Source of the DNA: Gemmatimonadota bacterium | Lineage (GTDB): Bacteria > Gemmatimonadota > Gemmatimonadetes > Gemmatimonadales > Gemmatimonadaceae | DNA: 64,000 bases | Assembly (NCBI GenBank): GCA_016712265.1 | Contig: JADJRJ010000027.1 | Location: forward strand, 310,001-374,000 | Direction of reading: 5' to 3' | Part shown: positions 27,163-36,581 of the stretch, piece by piece | How the letters are laid out: every line of letters starts with the position of its first letter | How positions within the stretch are numbered: position 1 is the stretch's first letter | Translations under genes and position numbers: made by a program | The notes under the pieces: model-generated | What the model was told of the DNA's origin: nothing | Databases searched by the model: none | The model's input: only the letters and a program-made list of their open reading frames with translations

Positions 27163-27191
27163 ACGATCGGGCATCTTCACAATTGTGTCAA
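27163..27191 (-). promoter_or_regulatory. candidate promoter with overlapping palindrome
   Basis: On the minus strand a consensus -35 TTGACA (27191-27186) is followed after 17 bases by GATCGT, a weak -10. The 10-base perfect palindrome CACAATTGTG (27178-27187) overlaps the -35 box and could be an operator. Start of transcription would fall just upstream of the Shine-Dalgarno sequence of the envelope protein gene at 27138. Confidence 0.5.
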
Positions 27192-27458
27192 ATACAAGAA
27201 AGGCGGCCGCGTGGATAGCCAGACGTATGCCCTTTCTACCTTTTAGGTATTCAGAGCTGCACGGTGGGTGGGGCCTGAAGAGATTGTCTGCTGCCGGCGG
27301 GGGCGCCCGCTCGCACCGACGGCGGCGCCCCGACGAGCGGGATCCTGCGCCGTCGACCGTCGGGCGGATTTCAGCTGCGCCGGCGGGGTCGCACCCTGCC
27401 CGGCGTCTTCCGCCGCGAGGGTTTGGAGGCAGTTTCCCCGGATTCCTCGTCCCTCCCC

Positions 27459-30261
27459 ATGCGCATCCTCGATCGCCGCGTCTTCGTCGGACCCTCTGTC
27501 TACGCGCACTTCCCGGTCATCCGCCTGAAGTCGACCTGGGCGAACTGGAACAGTGGCCCACCGCGCGCCTGGGACCCGCCTTCGTTGATGCGCTGATCGA
27601 GCGACTCCCGGGGCTCACGGAGCACGGCTGTTCATACGGCGTCCCCGGTGGCTTCATCCGCCGGATGCGCGAGGACGAGGGCACCTGGCTCGGCCACGTC
27701 CTGGAACATGTGGCCATTGAGCTGCAGAACATGACGGGCGAGGACGTCACCTTCGGCAAGACGCGCGAGATCGATGGGCGCCCGGGCGTGTACGACGTGG
27801 TCTTCGAGTATGAGCAGGCCGAGGTGGGGAACGAGGCCGCGGACCTCGCGTTATCGCTGCTGCATTCGTTGATGCCGGCGCGTTGCGACCGGGCGACCAT
27901 CCGGCCGACTGGTCATGGGAGACAGCACGCGACGAGTTCATCCGGTACGCGCAGCGACGGGCGCTGGGTCCATCGACGGCGTCGCTGGTGCGCGAGGCGC
28001 AACGGCGCGGCATCCCGTGGCTGCGGCTCAACCAGTTCTCGCTCGTCCAGCTCGGCTACGGCCGCCACCAGAAGCGCCTGCAGGCCACCGTCACCTCCAG
28101 CACGCCACACATCGCCGTTGAGCTGGCGAGCGACAAGGAAGAGACCAACAAGATCCTCGGGATGCTGGGACTCCCCGTGCCGCAGCAGCGCCTGGTCCAG
28201 TCCGTGGACGGGGCCGTGCAGGCCGCACGGCGCATCGGCTTCCCGGTGGTGGTGAAGCCCTACAACGCCAATCACGGCCGCGGCGTCTCGATTCGCCTGA
28301 TGGACGACGACAGTGTACGGGTCGCGTTCGACAAGGCGAAGGAGCACTCGCGTTCGGTCCTCGTGGAGAGCTTCATCACGGGCGCCGACCACCGCATGCT
28401 CGTGATCAACGGTGAGCTGGTGGCCGCGTCACGCCGCGAGCCCGGGCACGTGGTGGGCGACGGCGCGCACACGATCGAGCAACTCGTCGCCATCGTGAAC
28501 CAGGACCCACGCCGCGGCATTGGCCACGAGAAGGTGCTCACGCGCATCGAGCTCGACCACGAGGCCAATCGCCTCATGGAGACGAAGGGCTACAACAAGG
28601 ACACCGTCCCGCCGGCGGGCGAGAAGGTCTACCTGCGCCTCACCGCGAACCTCTCCACGGGCGGCACCGCATCGGACGTGACCGACGTCGTCCATCCCGA
28701 CAACGTTGAGATGGCGGTGCGGGCCATCAAGGCGATCGGCCTCGACGTCGGCGGCGTGGACTTCCTCACCACCGACATCACGCAGTCGTACAAGGACATC
28801 GGCGGCGCCATTTGTGAAGTCAACGCGGCTCCCGGGTACCGCATGCACATGGCCCCCAGCGACGGCAAGCCGCGCGATGTCGCGGGTCGCACGATCGACA
28901 TGCTCTTCCCGGCCGGCAGCCCGAGCTGGATCCCGATCGCCGCCGTCACCGGCACCAACGGCAAGACCACCACGGCACGCATGCTCGCCCACATCCACAA
29001 GATGTGCGGCAAGACGGTGGGGCTGACCTCCACGGATGGTGTGTACATCAACGGCCAGCGCACCGTGGCGGGCGACATGACGGGCCCCGTCTCCGCGCGC
29101 ATGGTCCTCTCCGACCCCTCGGTCGACGTGGCGGTGCTGGAAGTCGCGCGCGGCGGCCTCCTGCGCGCCGGGCTCGGCGTGCGACATGTGGACGTGGGTG
29201 CGGTCCTCAACGTGCAGAGCGACCACCTCGGGATGCGTGGGGTCAACACGCTGGACGACCTGGCTGAGGTGAAGCGCATCATCGCCGAGGTTGCGCGCGA
29301 CACCGTGGTCCTCAACGCAGATGATCCGCGCGTCCTGCGGATGGCCGCGTACACGGATGCGAAGAACCTGTGCTACGTGACCCTCAACCCGGAGCACCAG
29401 CTGGTGCGCGAGCATATCCGCGCCGGTGGCCGGGCGATTGCGCTCGAGGGGGGGATCAACGGGCAGATGATGACGATCTACGACAAGGGGGCCCACATCC
29501 CGTTGTTGTGGACGCACCTCGTCCCCGCGACGATGGAAGGCAAGGCGACCTTCAACGTGCAGAACGCGATGTTCGCCGCCGCGATGGCCTACAGCATGGG
29601 GCTCAAGCTGGAGGACATTCGCAACGGGCTGCGGACGTTTCACACGACGTTTTACCAGGCCCCCGGTCGGCTCAATGTGTTCGATGAGCACCCGTTCAAG
29701 GTCATCATGGACTACGGGCACAATGCCGCCGCCGTGGACGCCGTGTGCCAGCTGGTGGCACGGCTCGAGTGCAAGGGCCGGCGCATTTGTGTGGTGGCCG
29801 GTCCCGGCGACCGGCGCGATGAGGACCTGGACGAGATCGGTCAGGCCGCCGCGCGCGCGAACTTTGATCATTACATCTGCCGCCGCGACGACGACCTCCG
29901 CGGCCGCGGCGAGATGGACGTACCGCACCGCATCCGCGATGCGATGCTCGCCGCCGGAGTCCCCGCCAACCGGGTCCAGGTAATCCCCGACGAGCAGGAA
30001 GCGATGCAGGCCGGGCTGGAGATGGCGCAGCGCGGGGACATCCTGCTGCTCTTCGCCGATGCCCTGGCGCGCGGGTGGAAGCAGGTCGTGCACTTCCGGA
30101 GCGAAGGCGCGACGGAATCGCTGCACGTGACCGGTTCACATCGGGTCCCGGTGGCCGGTGATGATGCGGCGATCCGGGCAAGTGCCGCTACGTTGGGTGA
30201 GGAGGTGTCGCTGGTGCGCGATGAGCGTGGCGTGCGGTTGGCGAAAGAGAGCGACGACTAG
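27459..30261 (+). pseudogene. cphA: cyanophycin synthetase, two frameshifts near the N-terminus
   Basis: Cyanophycin synthetase makes the Asp-Arg polymer from ATP, Asp and Arg. The first 24 residues (MRILDRRVFVGPSVYAHFP, ATG at 27459) are in one frame, about 27532-27880 in a second, and 27883 to the end in a third (792 residues). Domains: the N-terminal domain with GHVLEHVAIELQN; an ATP-grasp domain (VVVKPYNANHGRGVSIRL; CEVNAAPGYRMHM) that adds Asp; and a Mur-ligase domain (TGTNGKTTTARM; YQAPGRLN; MDYGHNAAAVDAV) that adds Arg. All catalytic parts are present. The paralogue at 30310 follows after 48 bases. The shifts lie at the edge of the indel-rich block and may be artefacts. Confidence 0.9.
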
Positions 30262-30309
30262 TCCCGCGGCCCCGCGCCCCGCCACCATCAACCAGCACCA
30301 CGCAGCCGC

Positions 30310-32001
30310 TTGCTCTCCGCACTCATCGATTCCCGCCGCCTCATGGGCCCGAACCTCTACCATGCCCTCCCCGGCGCGGTACTCGAGGTCGCGGTGGAAT
30401 CGGCGCACGCGGCGGAGCTGGCACGACGGTGGTCCGTGACCGCTCGACGCCTGCTGGATGCGCTGGGATGGCATGGCGAGTCGGTCGTGACGCGCGAGTG
30501 GCCCGGCGGCCTCGGCTTGTTTGTCACCGCGCCGGTCGACGGCCTCCTCGCCGCCACCGAGGTCACCGAACAGGCCCTCGCCCTGGTCGAGCTCGGTGAG
30601 GCGTTGCCAGACGACGACCTCGTCGCGCGCCTGCGCGTGCACATCCAGCACGAACGACGTCCCGCCTTCGCCTCCCTGGCCCACGCCGCACACGACCATG
30701 GGATGGCCTTCAGCTTCGACGACGACCAGGCCGGGGTTGGCGTCGGGACCGGGGCTCACGTCTGGCCACTCACCACGCTCCCCACCGCCACTGACGTCGA
30801 TTGGGGCACCGTGCACGGCGTGCCCACCGCGCTCGTCACCGGCTCCAACGGCAAGACCACGACCACGCGATTGATCGCGGCCATGTGCCGAGCGGCCGGT
30901 TGGGTGACCGGCCACACCTGCACCGATGGCGTCTGGATCGGCGACACGCAGGTGGAGGAGGGAGACTGGTCAGGACCGGCCGGCGCACGACGGGTCGCGT
31001 GGGATTCCCGCGTGCAGGCGGCGGTCCTCGAGACGGCGCGGGGCGGGATGCTCCGGCGCGGACTCGGCGTGAACGTGGCCGATGTCGCCGTCGTCACGCG
31101 GATCGCCGCCGACCATTTTGGGGAATACGGCATTCACGACGTGACATCGTTAGGCGAGGCGAAGCTGGTCGTCCGGCGCGCCCTGCGCCCTAGCGCCCCG
31201 CTCGTCCTCAACGCCGACGACGACACCCTCGTCGCGTTGTCGCGTGCACTGGACGGCCCCACCTGGTGGTTCTCCCTCGACGCCGAAAGCCCGGTCATCC
31301 GCCAGGCGACCCTCGCCGGCGCCGCGGTGGCAACAGTGATCGGCGATCACCTCGCCCTCGTGTCTGCCGGCGCCATCGTGCTGCAGGTGCCGGTGGGTGA
31401 CATCCCGATCCTGCTTGGCGGCAAGGCGCGGCACAACACCGCCAATGCGCTCGCCGCCATCCTGGCCGCGCATGCACTCGGCGCCCCGCTCGCGGCCATC
31501 GAGCAGACGTTGCGGACATTTGGGGGATCGCCCATGGACAACCCCGGGCGTCTGCAGCTACGGCAGGTGCGCGGGGCCACCGTCATCGTGGACTTCGTGC
31601 ACAACCCCGACGGATGGCGCGCCATGCTCGACCTCGCCCGGCAGCTGCGGACCACGGGACGCCTGATCGTCACCCTGGGGCAGGCGGGCGATCGCAACGA
31701 TGCTGACCTCGATGAGATGGCCCAGGTCGTCTGGGAGGCACGACCGGATCGCATCATCCTCAAGGAGATGGAGTCGTACCTGCGCGGCCGGCCCTACGGT
31801 CAGGTGTCCGAGCGCCTGTGGGACGCGTTGCGGGCGGCGGGAGCCCCGGACGAGCGCCTGTCCCTGACCCCGGACGAGGTGACCGCCTCGCGGGACGCAC
31901 TCGCTGCCGCTGAACCGGGCGACGTCGTCATCATTGCGACCCATGCCTCAGGCGACGAGGTCCTGGCCCTCGTCGACGCCGCCGCCACCACCGCCGCCTA
32001 A
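30310..32001 (+). CDS. CphA paralogue without ATP-grasp domain (N-domain + Mur ligase)
   Basis: A 563-residue protein. The first 150 residues resemble the N-terminal domain of the CphA just upstream: DSRRLMGPNLYHALPG against LDRRVFVGPSVYAHFP. The rest is a complete Mur-ligase-type part: P-loop TGSNGKTTTTRL, VLETARGGMLRRGLGV, the MDNPGRLQ loop and VDFVHNPDGW. The ATP-grasp domain, about 300 residues in CphA, is absent. In CphA1 the Mur part ligates Arg onto the beta-carboxyl of Asp, so this protein may do only that step or a related ligation. The TTG at 30310 is preferred because the conserved IDSRRL precedes the ATG at 30343. Its stop overlaps that of the DUF885 gene by four bases. Confidence 0.8.
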   Translation: MLSALIDSRRLMGPNLYHALPGAVLEVAVESAHAAELARRWSVTARRLLDALGWHGESVVTREWPGGLGLFVTAPVDGLLAATEVTEQALALVELGEALPDDDLVARLRVHIQHERRPAFASLAHAAHDHGMAFSFDDDQAGVGVGTGAHVWPLTTLPTATDVDWGTVHGVPTALVTGSNGKTTTTRLIAAMCRAAGWVTGHTCTDGVWIGDTQVEEGDWSGPAGARRVAWDSRVQAAVLETARGGMLRRGLGVNVADVAVVTRIAADHFGEYGIHDVTSLGEAKLVVRRALRPSAPLVLNADDDTLVALSRALDGPTWWFSLDAESPVIRQATLAGAAVATVIGDHLALVSAGAIVLQVPVGDIPILLGGKARHNTANALAAILAAHALGAPLAAIEQTLRTFGGSPMDNPGRLQLRQVRGATVIVDFVHNPDGWRAMLDLARQLRTTGRLIVTLGQAGDRNDADLDEMAQVVWEARPDRIILKEMESYLRGRPYGQVSERLWDALRAAGAPDERLSLTPDEVTASRDALAAAEPGDVVIIATHASGDEVLALVDAAATTAA

Positions 32002-33902
32002 CGACGCCGCGCCTTGCGCGCCTGTTCCTCGAGGGCCGCGCGCTGCACCGCACGCTGTTGCGTATCCCACCCCCACCACTCCAGGTGCGCTGCCAGCACG
32101 GGCAACGGCACCGGACCGACCGTCAACAACTCCTGGTGCCACAGCGCCTCGTTGAACTCCTTGCCGAGGAGACGCTGCATCCACGTCCGCATCGCGGCGA
32201 ACTCGCGCGCCCCCATGGCGGCGGCGCCCGCCGAGCCCGGTGACTGGACCACGCGCGCCACGAACATCGAGTCCAGTTCGGCGGTGGTGGCCGTGCTGAA
32301 CGGCCGCAGCGTGGACAGCGCCTGTGCGCGCGACCAGCCGAAGTAGTGGATTCCGGTGTCCACCACCAGCCAGGCCGCGTTCAGCCCCTCGTGCATCAGT
32401 TGACCCCAGGTGGCCAGCGGATCGCGATAGAACCCCAGTTCCCCGGCGATCGACGACGCATACTCGGCCCACCCCGCCGTCGTCGTGCGCGAGGCGTGCA
32501 GCAGGACCACCGGGTTCAGGATTCCTCCCGAATACGAGACCGCAGCGGCCAGGGAGCGACCCGGCCATCCCCACGCGAAGGCACGCCCCGGCCCTTCAAG
32601 CTGCGCCGTGGTTGTCCCCCACCAGGGCGTGACCACCAGCTCGGTCGCGGAGTAGAGGAACTCCGGCGGTCGCACGATTCCCTCGGGGTACAACAGCGCC
32701 TCCAGCGGCGTCGCGACCCGGACAGTGGGCAAGCTGTCGGGCATCCCCAGCACCCGCGTCCGCAGGGTGTCCGCAGCCGCCTTGAGCTGTGCGGCGACGC
32801 TGGTGGCCACCGCCGCAGGCTGGCGCGGAGCGACGGCGGATAGCGCGCGCAGGGAGTCCAGGCGAAGCGGGCCCGTGCGTGACAGGCGCGGTTGGACGGC
32901 GCGCAGCAGTGAGTCGATGCGTCGCAGCTGGCTCAGCGCGGCCTGGTGTGCTTCCTCCGGCTCGACCTCGAGCCCCAGCCGTCGACGGAGGAGGTAGCGA
33001 TACGCCTCCTTGCCGCCGGGATACTGCCACAACCCCGGTCGCTCTGTCGCGTGCTGCCGGTAGCTGCCGAGGTAGGTGACCAGGCTGTCCAGCGACGGGA
33101 TCAACCGTTCGCGAATCCCCTCGCTCTCCTGGACCCGAAAGGCCACCACCAGCCCTGTGTCCATCGACACGAGGCGCGACGGGGTAACCTGCAACGCATC
33201 ATTGGTGACCAGGCCGCGAAGCGCCTTCAGCCATCGGATGAAGTCATCCACCGCCTCGCGGTTCGCCGTGATCCCCTGCTCCCGCCAGGTCTGCAGGACC
33301 CCGGTCGCATCCGACATCCACAGGGCGACGCCGTCGATGAGGAAGAGGTAGCGGTCGAGGTCGCCGGCGGATGTAAACGGGTGGTCCAGCAGGATCTCGA
33401 TCCCTTCGCGCAGCGACGACTCCGACGACGAGATCATGGAAAAGTCGGGCAGCCCGATCGACGCCCCCTCGGCCTGCAGGTCGAGCTCCCATCGCAGCGT
33501 TTGCAGCGATGCATACTCACGTGGAGAGAGCGCGTCCGCATCGACCCGGTCGAGCGCCTGGGTCAGGCGGCGGGACACGAAGCGCGTGCGTTCATCGTCG
33601 CTCGTCGCCAGGGTCGGGGAGAGGATCGCGTCGACCCGCTGGCCAACCGCTGCCGCAAAGCGGGGCCGACGTGGGATCATCTCGCGCCAGTAGGTGGTCA
33701 GGACCTTGGAGAAGTCCTCCCGCGCTTCGGCGCTGTCAGCTGGTGTGGGCGGCGGGGCAACGTACGGCTGCAGGCAGCCGGTCCCGGACACGACGATGGC
33801 CGCCACCACCACCCACGTGACCAGGACTCCCGCAACACCCGCTCGACGGGGACTCCGGGGGGCCAGGCGGGTAGTCACGACGGCATTCGTGGTGGGGGTC
33901 AC
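31998..33902 (-). CDS. DUF885 lipoprotein
   Basis: A 634-residue DUF885 protein. A GTG at 33902 starts a lipoprotein signal (VAAIVVSGTGC, cysteine near residue 35). The mature part is mainly helical, as in this family, which resembles M2/M3-type metallopeptidases. The zinc-binding region is expected in QLMHEGLNAAWLVVDTGIHY near residue 530, where the usual HExxH reads HEGLN: the second histidine is missing, so peptidase activity is doubtful unless ligands differ. It is convergent with the Mur-ligase gene and divergent from the sugar dehydrogenase gene 54 bases away. Confidence 0.8.
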   Translation of the reverse strand: MTPTTNAVVTTRLAPRSPRRAGVAGVLVTWVVVAAIVVSGTGCLQPYVAPPPTPADSAEAREDFSKVLTTYWREMIPRRPRFAAAVGQRVDAILSPTLATSDDERTRFVSRRLTQALDRVDADALSPREYASLQTLRWELDLQAEGASIGLPDFSMISSSESSLREGIEILLDHPFTSAGDLDRYLFLIDGVALWMSDATGVLQTWREQGITANREAVDDFIRWLKALRGLVTNDALQVTPSRLVSMDTGLVVAFRVQESEGIRERLIPSLDSLVTYLGSYRQHATERPGLWQYPGGKEAYRYLLRRRLGLEVEPEEAHQAALSQLRRIDSLLRAVQPRLSRTGPLRLDSLRALSAVAPRQPAAVATSVAAQLKAAADTLRTRVLGMPDSLPTVRVATPLEALLYPEGIVRPPEFLYSATELVVTPWWGTTTAQLEGPGRAFAWGWPGRSLAAAVSYSGGILNPVVLLHASRTTTAGWAEYASSIAGELGFYRDPLATWGQLMHEGLNAAWLVVDTGIHYFGWSRAQALSTLRPFSTATTAELDSMFVARVVQSPGSAGAAAMGAREFAAMRTWMQRLLGKEFNEALWHQELLTVGPVPLPVLAAHLEWWGWDTQQRAVQRAALEEQARKARRR

Positions 33903-33956
33903 GGCGCGGCAAGCTACCGACCGTGACTTGTATGGCAAATCAGCCAAATTGATCCC

Positions 33957-35105
33957 ATGTCTACCTCCTTCGCCCGCCCGCTGGGCCTGCTGACCTGTTG
34001 GACCCTTCTTACCGGCTGCGGGACCTCCGGCCAGTCCGGGACGACGCCAACGCCACCGGGCCCGGGGGACGTGGCGCTCAACGTGGCCACCGTCGCTGGT
34101 GGCTTTGACACCATCTGGGAGCTGGCCTGGGGGCCGGACAACCAGATCTGGGTCACCGAGCGTGGCGGAACGATCTCGCGCGTGAACCCGACCACCGGTG
34201 CGATCAGCCGCGTCGGGACGCTGCCGGTGAACGAGGTCGGCGAGGGGGGGTTGATGGGGCTCGCCTTCCACCCGGACTACGCGAGCGGCTCCCCGTTCAT
34301 CTACGTGGCGCACACCTACAGCGCCGGAAATGCGGTGCGCAACCGCGTCCTCCGGGTGGCGATCACCAACGGCACCCTCGGGGCGGTGACGCCGATCCTC
34401 GAGGACGTGCCGGGCAGCTCGGTCCACAACGGATCACGGATCGTGGTGGGGCCCGATCGGCTCCTGTACGTGAGCTTTGGGGACGCGGCCAATACCGCGC
34501 TCCCGCAGAATGCCGCCTCGCTCGCAGGGAAGATCCTGCGCCTCACCCTGGACGGGCAGGCGGCGCCTGGGAACACGCTCGGCGGTCGCGTCTACACGCT
34601 GGGCCATCGCAATCCGCAGGGGCTCGTCTTCGCGCGTGGCACGTTGTACTCCACGGAACACGGCCCGGGCGACAACGACGAACTCAACCGGATCGAGGCG
34701 GGCCGCAACTACGGCTGGCCGGATGTGCGCGGGGCCTGTGACGGCGATGCGGGCCAGGCCGAACTCTCGTTTTGCACCGCCAACAACGTCGTCGAGCCAC
34801 TCGCCAAGTGGACCCCGACCATCGCTCCCTCGGGTCTCGACTTCTACGACAACGCGCGCATTCCCCTGTGGCGTGGGTCGCTGCTCTTCACCTCGCTCAA
34901 GGGGAGCACGTTGTATCGCGCGCCACTCTCCACCGACGGCCGCAGCGTCGGCACCATGGAAAAGTTGTATGCCGACCAGTTCGGTCGACTGCGCGACGTG
35001 TTGGTCGCCCCCGACGGGGCCGTTTACCTGGCGACGAGCAACAAGGATGGCCGGGGAAGTCCGCAGGCGCAGGATGACCGGATCATCCGCCTCGCTCCGC
35101 AGTAG
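33957..35105 (+). CDS. PQQ-dependent sugar dehydrogenase-like lipoprotein
   Basis: A 382-residue six-bladed propeller of the soluble glucose dehydrogenase / Hhip-like family. The lipobox is TLLTGC with Cys21. The family blocks are clear: PDNQIWVTERGGTISRVNP, GEGGLMGLAFHPDY, SVHNGSRIVVGPD, TLGHRNPQGLVFARG, STEHGPGDNDELNRIEAGRNYGWP and DVLVAPDGAVYLATSN. Members oxidise aldose sugars in the periplasm with PQQ and Ca2+. No PQQ biosynthesis genes occur in the window. It is transcribed divergently from DUF885. Confidence 0.88.
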   Translation: MSTSFARPLGLLTCWTLLTGCGTSGQSGTTPTPPGPGDVALNVATVAGGFDTIWELAWGPDNQIWVTERGGTISRVNPTTGAISRVGTLPVNEVGEGGLMGLAFHPDYASGSPFIYVAHTYSAGNAVRNRVLRVAITNGTLGAVTPILEDVPGSSVHNGSRIVVGPDRLLYVSFGDAANTALPQNAASLAGKILRLTLDGQAAPGNTLGGRVYTLGHRNPQGLVFARGTLYSTEHGPGDNDELNRIEAGRNYGWPDVRGACDGDAGQAELSFCTANNVVEPLAKWTPTIAPSGLDFYDNARIPLWRGSLLFTSLKGSTLYRAPLSTDGRSVGTMEKLYADQFGRLRDVLVAPDGAVYLATSNKDGRGSPQAQDDRIIRLAPQ

Positions 35106-35200
35106 GGTGCACGCGGACCCTTCACGCCACGGCGTGTCTCGGTACCAGCCGGGACTCCGCGTGGTGCAAGTGTGGGCGAACTGATCCACGGCGCCCACAG

Positions 35201-35773
35201 ATGATCGAACATGTCGCCGCCGCCTTCGGCGTCCTCGCCGTTTACCTGAGCGCGAAGGAGAAGCTCCTCAGCTGGCCCACGGCGCTGGTGAACGTGGGAT
35301 TGTACGCGATCGTCTTTCGCGACCAGCGCCTGTACGCCGACATGGGGCTGCAGGTGGTGTACTTCGTCCTTTCCCTGTACGGGTGGTACGAGTGGCGCTT
35401 TGGTGGCGCGCAGCGCACCCCGCTCCCCGTGACGCGACTCTCCGCCCGGCTTGGGGTCACCCTGCTCGCGCTCAACCTTGTCGCGTGGGTGAGCCTCGCG
35501 AGCTGGCTGGATCGTTCAACCGACGCCGCCCTCCCCTGGCTCGATGCGCTGCTCTCCACGACGTCGTTGTGCGCGCAGTTCCTCATGACCCGCAAGGTGC
35601 TGGAGAACTGGCTCGTCTGGATCGCCCTCGACCTCGTGTACGTCCCAATGTTCCTGTCGCGCGGCATGGTCACGACCGCGGTGTTGTACGCGGTGTTCCT
35701 CGTCCTGGCGGTCCTGGGCTGGCGCAGCTGGCGGGCGTCGTGGCATTCTCCCGGCGCTCCCCAACCATCCTGA
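35201..35773 (+). CDS. pnuC: nicotinamide riboside transporter PnuC
   Basis: A 190-residue membrane protein with six to seven hydrophobic segments and the PnuC pattern: SAKEKLLSWPTALVNVGLYA near residue 18, DMGLQVVYFVLSLYGWYEW near 47, and the C-terminal ENWLVWIALDLVYVPMFLSRG. PnuC carries nicotinamide riboside by facilitated diffusion; intracellular phosphorylation traps it. The kinase-type gene at 36054 completes the salvage route, with a small HhH gene between. No NAD riboswitch was recognisable upstream. Confidence 0.93.
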   Translation: MIEHVAAAFGVLAVYLSAKEKLLSWPTALVNVGLYAIVFRDQRLYADMGLQVVYFVLSLYGWYEWRFGGAQRTPLPVTRLSARLGVTLLALNLVAWVSLASWLDRSTDAALPWLDALLSTTSLCAQFLMTRKVLENWLVWIALDLVYVPMFLSRGMVTTAVLYAVFLVLAVLGWRSWRASWHSPGAPQPS

Positions 35774-35775
35774 AC

Positions 35776-36057
35776 ATGGCACGACACCGCACCGTGGCCC
35801 GTCTGCAGGACATCCCCAACGTCGGGCCCGCCACGGAGAAGGATTTCCATCAACTCGGCATTACCGCGCCGGCGCAGCTCATCGGGCGAGACCCATACGC
35901 CCTCTACGACGCCTTGTGCGAGCGCACGGGGATCGTGCACGATCCCTGCGTGTACGACGTCCTCATTAGCGCAGTGCGCTACATGGAGGGCGCTCCGGCC
36001 CGCCCCTGGTGGCACTACACCGCGGAGCGTAAGCGCACCCTCGCCCGGCGCGCATGA
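35776..36057 (+). CDS. helix-hairpin-helix protein (Cdd1-like)
   Basis: A 93-residue protein with a helix-hairpin-helix motif (LQDIPNVGPATEKDFHQLGI) and a C-terminal segment with CVYDVLISAVRYMEG, as in the Cdd1 family of the so-called pathogenicity locus. Members occur singly in many genomes and are thought to bind nucleic acid; the role is unknown. It begins two bases after pnuC and overlaps the next gene by four bases (ATGA), so it is fixed inside the NAD-salvage operon. Confidence 0.8.
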   Translation: MARHRTVARLQDIPNVGPATEKDFHQLGITAPAQLIGRDPYALYDALCERTGIVHDPCVYDVLISAVRYMEGAPARPWWHYTAERKRTLARRA

Positions 36058-36581
36058 AGCGCATCGTGGTGACCGGCTCCGAGTGCACGGGCAAGTCGAC
36101 GCTCGCGCGGCAACTCGCCACCTGGCTCAAGGTGCCAAGTCTCACTGAGGCCTCCCGCGCCGTGGCCGAAGCGGTGGCGCGCCCCCTGACCGCCGACGAT
36201 GTGGGCACCATCGCCAGCCGCCACATGGCACAGGAAGACGCCCTGGTCCACCGCGCGCGCCCCGCCCTGGTGGTACTGGACACCGACCTCGTGAGCACGG
36301 TCGTCTACGCGCGTCACTACTACGGCGCGTGCGAGGCGTGGATCACCGAGGAGGCGTCGGCGCGACGCGCAGACCTCTACCTGTTGTGCGCGCCCGACCT
36401 GCCCTGGGAGGCCGATGGCGTGCGTGACCGGCCCACCGCGCGAGCCGAATTGCATGCCGCGTTTGGGGCGCAGCTGCGCGCGATGGGCGCGCGCGTACTC
36501 CCGGTCGACGGACGAGGGCCGTTGCGCCTTCAGCGCGCCATCGCGTCGGTGCGCGGCTGGCGGGCTGCAGTATCAGCTTAG
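36054..36581 (+). CDS. NadR-type ATPase, putative nicotinamide riboside kinase
   Basis: A 175-residue P-loop kinase equal to the C-terminal domain of NadR. The P-loop is VTGSECTGKSTLARQL at residues 6-21; later motifs include EASRAVAEAVARPLT, VLDTDLVSTVVYARHYYG and the LID-like PWEADGVRDRP. It should phosphorylate nicotinamide riboside brought in by PnuC. The N-terminal HTH and adenylyltransferase domains of full-length NadR are absent. The ATG overlaps the HhH gene stop, and its own TAG shares four bases with the convergent DUF2339 stop. Confidence 0.88.
   Translation: MKRIVVTGSECTGKSTLARQLATWLKVPSLTEASRAVAEAVARPLTADDVGTIASRHMAQEDALVHRARPALVVLDTDLVSTVVYARHYYGACEAWITEEASARRADLYLLCAPDLPWEADGVRDRPTARAELHAAFGAQLRAMGARVLPVDGRGPLRLQRAIASVRGWRAAVSA

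Noticed and set aside
28429..30126. A 565-residue open frame antisense to cphA
   Set aside because: Rich in His/Val/Arg typical of an antisense shadow of a GC-rich gene; the sense strand has complete ATP-grasp and Mur motifs.
35106..35200. A possible NAD-type riboswitch before pnuC
   Set aside because: The 95-base gap shows no recognisable conserved core or strong pairing.
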